DNA of 64,000 nucleotides from Symsagittifera roscoffensis. Lineage: Eukaryota; Xenacoelomorpha; Acoela; Convolutidae. Of the stretch, positions 10,169 through 20,800 are shown piece after piece. Position 1 is the first letter of the stretch. Each line of letters begins with the position of its first letter. The position numbers were made by a program, and so were the translations under genes. The DNA is taken from positions 30,290,401 through 30,354,400 of the forward strand of contig NC_087067.1 in the NCBI RefSeq assembly GCF_963678635.1, read 5' to 3'. A model generated the notes under the pieces. It had not been told where the DNA came from and did not search any database. It saw nothing but the letters and a program-made list of their open reading frames with translations.

Positions 10169-12294
10169 TTAAATTCGTGGCAAGCAAAAAAAGAGCAGTT
10201 TAAAACCGACTGTTTTTCTTTGAAGGTAACTTGTTTAGTTGGTCTTGTCGCAACCCTTGGCTAGATCGTTGTCTTTTTTCCGGATGATTATCAATGTAAT
10301 TTTTAGTGGAAAGCTCAGTACAGTTGCTTAATCTTTTTCGGTTCAAGTCCAAATTGTTCAAAAGTCATTCTTCTACTAGTGAATATACGGACTCTGACTG
10401 TGAAAATGTTCCGGCTGTATATGGCTGTAGTTTACTTGAGCATTTTCCGTTTATGTTATATCGTCGAGGTCACTTTGCAATGTCTTTTGAAAACAAAAAA
10501 TGCGTTGTTTTTCATGTCTTAAGACGAGTGGGGCGGAACAGCTTCGAATTTTCTAACTTAATATTTCAATGTTTCATGGCAAATTGTTTTCATTGACAGT
10601 TTTGTTTTCGGAAGAATATTTGTACACCCTAGTTTTGCCGGCTATACTAATTGCTTATTTAATGCTGCTATTGTTTTGCTATTGTGTATCCTGAAATCAG
10701 ACGAATCGTGACAAAAGTATGAATTTTTTTGTCAAGTGTAATTTGAACTTGTGATTCTAGATGTCAAGTCAGCCTCAATTTCTTTTGCTTGCTTGAAAAG
10801 CTATGTTGCGATGTTTTCCTTTTGTCTGAAAAGTTTCTATCTTCAAAGATTTTTTCAATTTCCATTTGGTGTAAGTAAAAACATGACTGATTGAAAGCGG
10901 TTTTTTCTACTGTTGATTCGATAATTGTTTTAAAAATTTTTTGCTTTAATATGTGAAATGATCATTTCTGCAGGCTGCCCGGTTTTTACTTTCAAAGAGT
11001 CCCTTATATCAGCAATTTTGATTGAATAGCTGAAACTTTCTTAATCGATTTTGTTTTTAAAAGTCCGCTTGAAAATTGAAATTAAGTCAAAGAAAAAAGT
11101 GTGTCAACTTCACGATTGCAACAGAGACGGTTGTAAACTCAAAGAGGGTTGTAAAAAAGAACAATTAAATAATACCAGCCAAGCGGCAAAAATAGTTTCA
11201 TCAGTCGTTCTGAAAAGGCTTAAAAAATTGATTAAGAATATGTTGAAAATCTAAACAACCTTAAGGAAAAAAATCGATAATTATGAAAACTAAAAAGTGT
11301 ATTAAGTTTGCGATTGGCAAGCGATATTAAACCAGAATTGAGCCTTTTTTTCGGGTTAATAACTTGTTCAACAGAATCACTTTTATCTTGGTTCATAGTG
11401 AATACAAACTTCTATGCGTTCCCGGCCAACTTAAAAGACTGGAGGTAACGAATATGTCTGTGGAAGGCTTTAGGTTTTGAGTTCGAATCTGACAGGACCT
11501 GTTTTTTTTCTAACGGGAAACGTTCTGTTTTAAGAAAAAATGTTGGTCAAAGATTTGTCTGCTTATCTGTTGTCGGCTTAGTTGTCACATCTTGAAATCG
11601 TTTTTTGTTGTTGCGCGCATTTTTCTCTAATGATGCTTTTAGTGTTTGATTTACTAGTGTTTTAGTGTTTTTTATTTATGAAAGTTAAGTTTTTAAGAAA
11701 CTAGATTTATTTTACTTCCTAACAAATTTTCCAACGGCCTGAGGGGTAGCCAGCCGCCTTTTTCAATAATTTAATGATCTGAGCTCAAATTTCTAATTGT
11801 CTAAGTATACAAAAAAATAATTATTTATGCTCAAAATGTGAAAAAACAATTGGGTACTACTTCTGAAACTAACGCTTTTTGGATTTATGGTACTGTTTTA
11901 CCAAATTTTTCTGAGTCATTCAAAAACAAGTAGAAATGTAACGGGAATTTTTGAGTTTTTGTCAGGCTTTCTGCAAAAAATGAGAACTTTTAACTATGGA
12001 AAATATCCAAAACCTTTTTATCTCACGACTATTGATTGTCAGTTTGGTTTTTGAGAGACTAGTAGTTATGCGCGACTGGTGTTTTTAGCTGAAATTATAA
12101 GGACCTTTAAATTTCACTATTATGAAGTTTCAGTTAATTTTCAGAGCAAATTATTTGATATATCTGAGTTTGCTGTATGTTTAAATTCATTTTGAGTTAA
12201 TAATTTTAGTTCTGAGAGTTAATGTGTACAAAATTTATCAGGGGTATTTCTAAAGAGATTTCCTGGCGCCCAAAAGTGGGATCTTAATCTAGAT
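10169..12294. other. Spacer of unit 2 (beta-gene 3' flank)
   Basis: Same content as the unit 1 spacer. Only short unassigned frames are present, plus the tRNA-like modules near 11420 and 11735. Confidence 0.5.
11420..11497 (+). repeat. tRNA-like module, unit 2
   Basis: Same 78-bp module as in unit 1, with B-box-like GAGTTCGAATCTG intact and a T-run following. Confidence 0.35.
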
Positions 12295-12433
12295 CTACTT
12301 CTGCGTGTTGGCGTTCTCTTCTGGTATTATTTCCTCCTCCACCACCTCCTGCTCTTCAGCTGTGTCCTTTGAGATGGTCACAACGATCTCCGCTCGGCCG
12401 CTGTTTGGCTTAGCCATGTTAGGGTGGAAGTTG
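12295..12433 (-). CDS. Duplicated terminal exon of Na+/K+-ATPase beta, copy 2
   Basis: Acceptor, phase-2 start and TAG stop (12295-12297) are intact. The peptide equals the gene-proximal exon (Pro4, Ser11, Ala14, Val17, Gln28) except for one extra Glu after Gln28, so it is the closest of the three distal copies. It has a silent ACG for ACT near the end. Confidence 0.7.
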
Positions 12434-12480
12434 CTGGAAGAAACCAAATTTTTAAGAATGTTTTTCTGACACCAAAAATT

Positions 12481-12891
12481 CTGCCATAAAATTCTGTTTT
12501 TTATATCAAAGTAGACAAATTTCACTATAAACACACAATTTTGGTTTTGACTCACAGGGCCGAGGGGATGGCGTGCCTTCAGGTCGTAGCAGTTCACCTC
12601 CAAGCCCATAACGTCGTTAAAAAAGGCCAGGACATCTTAGGTAAAATTTCCAGAACGTACAGGTAAATTTTGCAAAATAACACAATCTTTTGAACTATAT
12701 ATTTTTATTTCATTAACTTTATTCTCTAGAAAATGCACCCGATTTTGCAATCTAACAAAGATATCATCCTTAGTATTTACATTCTCAATTAGCCCTTGTA
12801 ATAGGTCTTTCAATTAAGAATCAATTTTTTCTGTATCTTTTTTGGATCGAATAAAGTATTCAGATTCGTCATTGAAAAAGTGTGCGATGGT
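12481..12891 (-). pseudogene. LINE ORF1 5' fragment, unit 3
   Basis: Same fragment as in unit 2, cut at the unit boundary 12481. The frame again continues into exon-8 copy 2 (apparent fusion 12609-12295). Confidence 0.55.
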
Positions 12892-15027
12892 TTAAATTCG
12901 TGGCAAGCAAAAAAAGAGCAGTTTAAAACCGACTGTTTTTCTTTGAAAGTAACTTGTTTAGTTGGTCTTGTCGCAACCCTTGGCTAGATCGTTGCCTTTT
13001 TTCCGGATAATTATCAATGTAATTTTTAGTGGAAAGCTCAGTACAGTTGCTTAATCTTTTTCGGTTCAAGTCCAAATTGTTCAAAAGTCATTCTTCTACT
13101 AGTGAATATACGGACTCTGACTGTGAAAATGTTCCGGCTGTATATGGCTGTAGTTTACTTGAGCATTTTCCGTTTTTGTTATATCGTTGAGGTCACTTTG
13201 CAATGTCTTTTGAAAACAAAAAATGCGTTGTTTTTCATGTCTTAAGACGAGTGGGGCGGAACAGCTTCGAATTTTCTAACTTAATATTTCAATGTTTCAT
13301 GGCAAATTGTTTTCATTGACAGTTTTGTTTTCGGAAGAATATTTGTACACCCTAGTTTTGCCGGCTATACTAATTGCTTATTTAATGCTGCTATTGTTTT
13401 GCTATTGTGTATCCTGAAATCAGACGAATCGTGACAAAAGTATGAATTTTTTGTCAAGTGTAATTTGAACTTGTGATTCTAGATGTCAAGTCAGCCTCAA
13501 TTTCTTTTGCTTGCTTGAAAAGCTATTTTGCGATGTTTTCCTTTTGTCTGAAAAGTTTCTATCTTCAAAGATTTTTTCAATTTCCATTTGGTGTAAGTAA
13601 AAACATGACTGATTGAAAGCGGTTTTTTCTACTGTTGATTCGATAATTGTTTTAAAAATTTTTTGCTTTAATATGTGAAATGATCATTTCTGCAGGCTGC
13701 CCGGTTTTTACTTTCAAAGAGTCCCTTATATCAACAATTTTGATTGAATAGCTGAAACTTTCTTAATCGATTTTGTTTTAAAAAGTCCGCTTGAAAATTG
13801 AAATTAAGTCAAAGAAAAAAGTGTGTCAACTTCACATTTGCAAATACGATTGCAACAGAGACGGTTGTAAACTCAAAGAGGGTTGTAAAAAAGAACAATT
13901 AAATAATACCAGCCAAGCGGCAAAAATAGTTTCATCAGTCGTTCTGAAAAAGCTTAAAAAATTGATTAAGAATATGTTGAAAATCTAAACAACCTTAAGG
14001 AAAAAAATCGATAATTATGAAAACTAAAAAGTGTATTAAGTTTGCGATTGGCAAGCGATATTAAACCAGAATTGAGCCTTTTTTTCGGGTTAATAACTTG
14101 TTCAACAGAATCACTTTTATCTTGGTTCATAGTGAATACAAACTTCTATGCGTTCCCGGCCAACTTAAAAGACTGGAGGTAACGAATATGTCTGTGGAAG
14201 GCTTTAGGTTTTGAGTTCGAATCTGACAGGACCTGTTTTTTTTTCTAACGGGAAACGTTCTGTTTTAAGAAAAAATGTTGGTCAAAGATTTGTCTGCTTA
14301 TCTGTTGTCGGCTTAGTTGTCACATCTTGAAATCGTTTTTTGTTGTTGCGCGCATTTTTCTCTAATGATGCTTTTAGTGTTTGATTTACTAGTGTTTTAG
14401 TGTTTTTTATTTATGAAAGTTAAGTTTTTAAGAAACTAGATTTATTTTACTTCCTAACAAATTTTCCAACGGCCTGAGGGGTAGCCAGCCGCCTTTTTCA
14501 ATAATTTAATGATCTGAGCTCAAATTTCTAATTGTCTAAGTATACAAAAAAATAATTATTTATGCTCAAAATGTGAAAAAACAATTGGGTACTACTTCTG
14601 AAACTAACGCTTTTTAGATTTATGGTACTGTTTTACCAAATTTTTCTGAGTCATTCAAAAACAAGTAGAAATGTAACGGGAATTTTTGAGTTTTTGTCAG
14701 GCTTTCTGCAAAAAATGAGAACTTTTAACTATGGAAAATATCCAAAACCTTTTTATCTCACGACTATTGATTGTCAGTTTGGTTTTTGTGAGACTAGTAG
14801 TTATGCGCGACTGGTGCTTTTAGCTGAAATAAGGATCTTTAAATTTCACTATTATGAAGTTTCAGTTAATTTTCAGAGCAAATTATTTGATATATCTGAG
14901 TTTGTTGTATGTTTGAATTCATTTTGAGTCAATAATTCTAGTTCTGAGAGTTAAATGTGTACAAAGTTTATCAGGGGTATTTCTAAAGAGATTTCCTGGC
15001 GTTCAAAAGTGGGATCTTGGTCTAGAT
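12892..15027. other. Spacer of unit 3 (beta-gene 3' flank)
   Basis: Same content as the other spacers. The + strand frame near 13025-13320, open in units 1, 2 and 4, is broken here by a TGA (CGA elsewhere), which argues against it coding. Confidence 0.5.
14154..14231 (+). repeat. tRNA-like module, unit 3
   Basis: Same module as in units 1 and 2, with a run of nine T residues after it. The unit 4 counterpart (about 16873-16945) has lost five bases inside the B-box-like motif. Confidence 0.35.
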
Positions 15028-15166
15028 CTACTTCTGAGTGTTGGCGTTCTCTTCTGGTATTATTTCTTCCTCCACCACCTCGTGCTCCTCAGCTGTGTCC
15101 TTTGAGATGGTCACAAGGATCTCCGTTCGGCCGCAGTTTGGCTTAGCCATGTTAGGGTGGAAGTTG
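15028..15166 (-). CDS. Duplicated terminal exon of Na+/K+-ATPase beta, copy 3
   Basis: Acceptor, phase-2 start and TAG stop (15028-15030) are intact. It is the most changed copy: Cys11, Thr14, Leu17 and His28 replace Ser, Ala, Val and Gln of the proximal exon. It also has two silent Glu-codon changes and the extra tail Glu. Confidence 0.7.
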
Positions 15167-15213
15167 CTGGAAGAAACCAAATTTTTAAGAATGTTTTTCT
15201 GACACCAAAAATT

Positions 15214-15624
15214 CTGGCATAAAATTCTGTTTTTTATATCAAAGTAGACAAATTTCACTATAACCACACAATTTTGGTTTTGACTCACAGGGCCGAGGGG
15301 ATGGCGTGCCTTTAGGTCGTAGCTGTTCACCTCCAAGCCCATAACGTCGTTAAAAAAGGCCAGGACATCTTGGGTAAAATTTCCAGAACGTAAAGGTAAA
15401 TTTTGCAAAATAACACAATCTTTTGAACTATATATTTCCATTTCATTAACTTTATTCTCTAGAAAATGCACCCGATTTTGCAATTCAAAAATGATATCAT
15501 CCTTAGTATTTACATTCTCAATTAGCCCTTGTAATAGGTTTTTCAATTTAGGATCAATATTTTCTGTATCTTTTTTGGATCGAATAAAGTATTGAGATTC
15601 GTCATTGAAAAAGTGTGCGATGGT
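15214..15624 (-). pseudogene. LINE ORF1 5' fragment, unit 4 (best preserved)
   Basis: The longest open version. It begins with a polar segment (FFNDESQYFIRSKKDTEN), then a heptad-like coiled coil (LQNRVHFLENKVNEMEIY), then VILQNLPLRSGNF, FFNDVMGLEV and VVIVKFVYFDIK. The coiled coil plus NLP and VIVKF order is what supports a LINE ORF1. It is cut at 15214 by the unit boundary and fused in frame, by chance, to exon-8 copy 3, giving a 172-residue frame (15546-15028, TTG-initiated) that is not a natural gene. Confidence 0.6.
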
Positions 15625-17746
15625 TTAATTTCGTGGCAAGCAAAAAAAGAGCAGTTTAAAACCGACTGTTTTTCTTTGAAGGTAACTTGTTTAGTTGGTC
15701 TTGTCGCAACCCTTGGCTAGATCCTTGCCTTTTTTCCGGATGATTATCAGTGTAATTTTTAGTGGAAAGCTCAGTACAGTTGCTTAATCTTTATCGGTTC
15801 AAGTCCAAATTGTTCAAAAGTCATTCTTCTACTAGTGAATATACGGACTCTGACTGTGAAAATGTTCCGGCTGTATATGGCTGTAGTTTACTTGAGCATT
15901 TTCCGTTTTTGTTATATCGTCAAGGTCACTTTGCAATGTCTTTTGAAAACAAAAAATGCGTTGTTTTTCATGTCTTAAGACGAGTGGGGCGGAACAGCTT
16001 CGAATTTTCTAACTTAATATTTCAATGTTTCATGGCAAATTGTTTTCATTGACAGTTTTGTTTTCGGAAGAATATTTGTACACCCTAGTTTTGCCGGCTA
16101 TACTAATTGCTTATTTAATGCTGCTATTGTTTTGCTATTGTGTATCCTGAAATCAGACGAATCGTGACAAAAGTATGAATTTTTTTGTCAAGTGTAATTT
16201 GAACTTGTGATTCTAGATGTCAAGTCAGCCTCAATTTCTTTTGCTTGCTTGAAAAGCTATGTTGCGATGTTTTCCTTTTGTCTGAAAAGTTTCTATCTTC
16301 AAAGATTTTTTCAATTTCCATTTGGTGTAAGTAAAAACATGACTGATTGAAAGCGGTTTTTTCTACTGTTGATTCGATAATTGTTTTAAAAATTTTTTGC
16401 TTTAATATGTGAAATGATCATTTCTGCAGGCTGCCCGGTTTTTACTTTCAAAGAGTCCCTTATATCAGCAATTTTGATTGAATAGCTGAAACTTTCTTAA
16501 TCGATTTTGTTTTTAAAAGTCCGCTTGAAAATTGAAATTAAGTCAAAGAAAAAAGTGTGTCAACTTCACGATTGCAACAGAGACGGTTGTAAACTCAAAG
16601 AGGGTTGTAAAAAAGAACAATTAAATAATACCAGCCAAGCGGCAAAAATAGTTTCATCAGTCGTTCTGACAAAGCTTAAAAAAATGATTAAGAATATGTT
16701 GAAAATCTAAACAACCTTAAGGAAAAAAATCGATAATTATGACAACTAAAAAGTGTATTAAGTTTGCGATTGGCAAGCGATATTAAACCAGAATTTAGCC
16801 TTTTTTTCGGGTTAATAACTTGTTCAACAGAATCACTTTTATCTTGGTTCATAGTGAATACAAACTTCTATGCGTTTCCGGCCAACTTAATAGGCTGGAG
16901 GTAACGAATATGTCTGTGGAAGGCTTTAGGTTTTGAGTTCTGACAGGACCTGTTTTTTTTTCTAACGGGAAATTTTCTGTTTTAAGAAAAAATATCGGTC
17001 AAAGATTTGTCTGCTTATCTGTTGTCGGCTTAGTTGTCACATCTTGAAATCGTTTTTTGTAGTTGCGCGCATTTTTCTCTAATGATGCTTTTAGTGTTTG
17101 ATTTACTAGTGTTTTAGTGTTTTTTATTTATGAAAGTTAAATTTTTAAAAAACTAGATTTATTTTACTTCCTAACAAATTTTCCAATGGCCTGAGGGGTA
17201 GCCAGCCGCCTTTTTCAATAATTTAATGATCTGAGCTCAAATTTCTAATTGTCTAAGTATACAAAAAAATAATTATTTATGCTCAAAATGTGAAAAAACA
17301 ATTGGGTACTACTTCTGAAACTAACGCTTTTTGGATTTATGGTACTGTTTTACCAAATTTTTCTGAGTCATTCAAAAACAAGTAGAAATGTAACGGGAAT
17401 TTTTGTGTTTTTGTCAGGCTTTCTGCAAAAAATGAGAACATTTAACTATGGAAAATATCCAAATTTTTTTGTCTCACGACTATTGATTGTCAGTTTGGTT
17501 TTTGAGAGACTAGTAGTTATGCGCGACTGGTGCTTTTAGCTGAAATTATAAGGACCTTTAAAATTCACTATTATGAAGTTTCAGTTAATTTTCAGAGCAA
17601 ATTATTTGATATATCTGAGTTTGTTGTATGTTTAAATTCATTTTGAGTCAATAATTCTAGTTCTGAGAGTTAAATGTGTACAAAGTTTATCAGGGGTATT
17701 TCTAAAGAGATTTCCTGGCGCCCAAAAGTGGGATCTTGGTCTAGAT
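15625..17746. other. Spacer of unit 4: 3' UTR and flank of the beta gene
   Basis: Directly downstream, on the minus strand, of the gene-proximal exon 8. Likely 3' UTR begins at 17746. It contains unassigned short frames and a damaged tRNA-like module near 16873-16945. Confidence 0.5.
17123..17163 (-). terminator. Candidate poly(A) signals of the beta gene
   Basis: Two AATAAA hexamers on the minus strand at 17158-17163 and 17123-17128, about 585 and 620 bases past the stop codon. Equivalent hexamers occur in the other units, so each exon copy would carry its own signal. Confidence 0.4.
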
Positions 17747-17882
17747 TTACTTCTGAGTGTTGGCGTTCTCTTCTGGTATTATTTCCTCCTCCACCACCTG
17801 CTCTTCAGCTGTGTCCTTTGAGATGGTCACAACGATCTCCGCTCGGCCGCTGTTTGGCTTAGCCATGTTAGGGTGGAAGTTG
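17747..17882 (-). CDS. Beta-subunit exon 8, gene-proximal copy
   Basis: The acceptor TTTCTTCCAG is followed by C|AAC in phase 2, which pairs with the exon 7 donor. The split codon becomes Asp369. It encodes the last conserved strand (GRAEIVVTIS), aligned with the final strand of animal beta subunits, then an acidic tail (EEQVVEEEIIPEEN) and TAA at 17747-17749. The tail runs about 20 residues past the usual family end. This copy is one Glu shorter than the other three. A branch-point-like CTTAA sits about 25 bases before the acceptor. Confidence 0.85.
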
Positions 17883-20800
17883 CTGGAAGAAACCAAATGT
17901 TTAAGAATGCTTTTCCGACACCAAAAACAGTATCAAATAGTTTCAAATAATTGCATCTTCAGTGGTTACTTCAGTTTTAAAGAAAACCTCAACGTTTTAT
18001 ACCTCTCAAAAAGCTCATAAATTGCTTCTAATAAAATTGTAGCACGAATACTTTCTAAATTTCTGTTGATTGCTCATTTTGATGTTCCAAATTTATCCCT
18101 TAACAATTGACTCGCACCATTTTCGCCGACCAGTAAGAGGTTTCAATAAAACGGTGTTATCAATAATTTTACGTGGTTGTATATGAAAACAAAATGCTTT
18201 TGTAATAAGTTATTGAAGTCACATGCCAATTTCCACATGAATAAAAATGAAGATTACAAAAAATTCCCAGGAAGGGACGGAGACGGTTGAAGAGACAAAA
18301 ATATCAAACCCTGTTTTGCGAAGTTTGACGCTAATTGAAAATTTCTTGAGTTATAAATGTTTTATTGATCAACGTTACTTAAACTTCTTGAACAAAAGTG
18401 AAATACTAACTCAGCCTTAGCCTTGCATTCGATCCTGATGCGCTGGCCGAACCCCTCTGGGGCTAGTCTGATCTTGGCAGCCACGAGGGGCTTGACGTAG
18501 GTCTCCTGACCATCCCAGGGGAAGTAGGCGCTGCTAATGCCCTGCTTCGGAAACACTTCAATGCTCTCAATCAGTTCCCTGTCATGGCTTTTCTGAAATA
18601 GCAACAATACTGCTCATATCAGGGCCAAGCCCTGAAAGTTCCGACTGGCCGTTAGATTTGATAAAAAAGTTTTTAGTTTGACTTAGTTGCAACTTATCCC
18701 CCCACGTGCCATGTTAAATAGGAACTGATATATTTCGCGTCCGGTAACGTATTATTTAAAGCAAATGGCTTGCCTCAATTCAAATTGGAAAGATTTAGTT
18801 TGACACTCACGCTTCAATAGGACGAAATACATTGCGCGTTAATTTACCCTAACTTTAATGATAGAACAGAAAGTACCAAGTTCAATCCCCCATAATTTGA
18901 TAACGAACGAGCCCAGGTGAAATTTTCTAAGCTTTGAACATCAAAATACTCCAGATATTTAAAAAAAATACATGCAAAAAAGGCTAGGTAGAAATCCAAA
19001 TTTGTCTAAGAAAAAGTAATCAACCCGAGCACAACTATTCCGTATGAAAAAAGATACCTTGAAAAATTCCAAAAAGACTTCCAATAATTGGTAGATGTGC
19101 AAATTAGTGGTGTTAATGTTTGACTTAGTTGTTTCTGAGATCTTTCTTCGGCAAATTGAGGCTTGCTATCAGCAAAGGTTGCTTGGTATTTTTTTCATTT
19201 CAACTATGAAGAATGCCAGATGCTGTGTGCCTCTAAATATTTCGACTATTTACCGATGAATCTAGTAAATTGCAGTGACGTATATAAAAGTATAGCTTGT
19301 TCCGACCATATAAAAATGGGGGGGGGGGACTTTGTATTCGGGTTTTAGTTCTTTCTTTTTTTTTGTTTTCCTGGCAAAATTAGGTATCACAGTTAGTTTT
19401 GGAAATGGATGGAGTGATATATCATATTTAAGTCCTTTTAGTCGTGGTTCGAACTACATTTGAAAACTTCTAAAAAAAATGACGCAGTTTTGAGAAAAAC
19501 AGGTTAGAGGGTTTGATTTTAAGTCTAAATTCGAGCAAATAGCACGAAAAAGCAGGCTTACAATAGCTTATTTTGCATAATTTGGGCCCTGAAAACTTAA
19601 TTTTACTCAAATAAAAATTTTTTTGGAGTTTTTTGTAGAGCCATTTCGGAGTTATATTCTTAAAAGATTCTTAAAATTTCTGCAAATAGAAAAATGTCTA
19701 AAACTTTAATAGCGTTATTATTGCCATTACCTGTCAAATGACAAACACGTTAATTGTTTAGTGACAAACACGGTAATAGTAAATTTCGTTCATTAACATT
19801 TATTTATTCTTAAGTGAAATTAGATTTAACTCTTTTCCACTCTTTTCTTTTCTATAACGTTGAAATTTTGTTCAAAATTGAAATACAGCGCTGATGTAAA
19901 TCATCCGGACAAAACGATCAAAACTTGAATTTTCAAACACGTTTTTCTCCAATGGGGTTAAGATTAGACAAAAAGTGAAGAGAACAAAACTTGCTTAAAA
20001 TTCCATCAGAAATAATATGGTGCAATTTTTTCTCCAAAATTCTCAACCAAAACATTACCCCAAAAATGGGTAATTTTGGCTTTTTTCAATAAATCAAGAA
20101 TTACGCTGAAACTACTTCGCTAATTGATGAGGAATGTATATCAATGAAGCCTCTTACACAGCCCAACAAACTTCTAGAAGGGTTAAATCTTCAAAAATTT
20201 GAGTAAATTGTTTAAAATTTGTTTTTAATCAAAGATTTTGGGTTTATATAGTAAAAATCACGCTTCTTGAATATCAAGCAAAATTATTTTCTCTTATACT
20301 GGTTTTTGGAGAATTGGCCCTTCTAGAACTTTGTTGGGCTGAGTTTCAGCGTATTTCTTGATTCATTAAAAAAACCAAAATGGCCCATTTTTTGGGTAAA
20401 ATTTTGGTTAAGAATTTTGCAGAAAAAATTGCTTCATATTAATTCTGATGGAATTGTAAGCAACTTTTGTTCTCTTCAGTTTTGTCTAATCTTAACCCAA
20501 TTTGAGAAAAACGTGTTTGGAAATTAAAGTTTTATTCAATTTGTCCGGATAATTTAAATCACCACTGTAGTTTGCTCAATTTTTCTCAATACTGAGAGAA
20601 AATCGACAAATTCGAGTTTTTGTAATGCAAATCACAACTGACTGAGCTAAAAACAAACAACCGTATTTCATCGTTCGTCATTTTGGATTCTATAATATCT
20701 CAAGGCATGATTAAAAACTGTTACTTTGTTTTGGATTGTAGCCCGCTAGTCGTTGGTTTTACCACCATAATACAAAAATAATTGATTTGTGGGGATATAT

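Larger units (their letters stand above)
7021..17927. repeat. Tandem array of four ~2.73-kb units
   Basis: Four head-to-tail copies: 7021-9757, 9758-12480, 12481-15213 and 15214-17927 (2,737, 2,723, 2,733 and 2,714 bp). They are nearly identical, with few substitutions and small indels. Read on the minus strand, a unit contains about 45 bp of the 3' end of beta-gene intron 7, beta exon 8, its 3' flank of about 2.1 kb, and the 5' part of LINE ORF1 to a fixed breakpoint. To the right the array abuts unique intron-7 sequence. To the left it abuts the rest of the LINE. Both unit ends are therefore explained by one original tandem duplication. Confidence 0.9.

Noticed and set aside
15028-15546. 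The 172-residue minus-strand frame as one gene
   Set aside because: It is two unrelated parts, LINE ORF1 and beta exon 8, joined at a tandem-unit boundary. It is reported as a fusion, not a gene.
18362-18607. The frame 18607-18362 as the true C-terminal end of the beta subunit
   Set aside because: The 15 residues after the GTTAGT donor do not resemble the family, whereas splicing in phase 2 to 17882 restores the conserved final strand.
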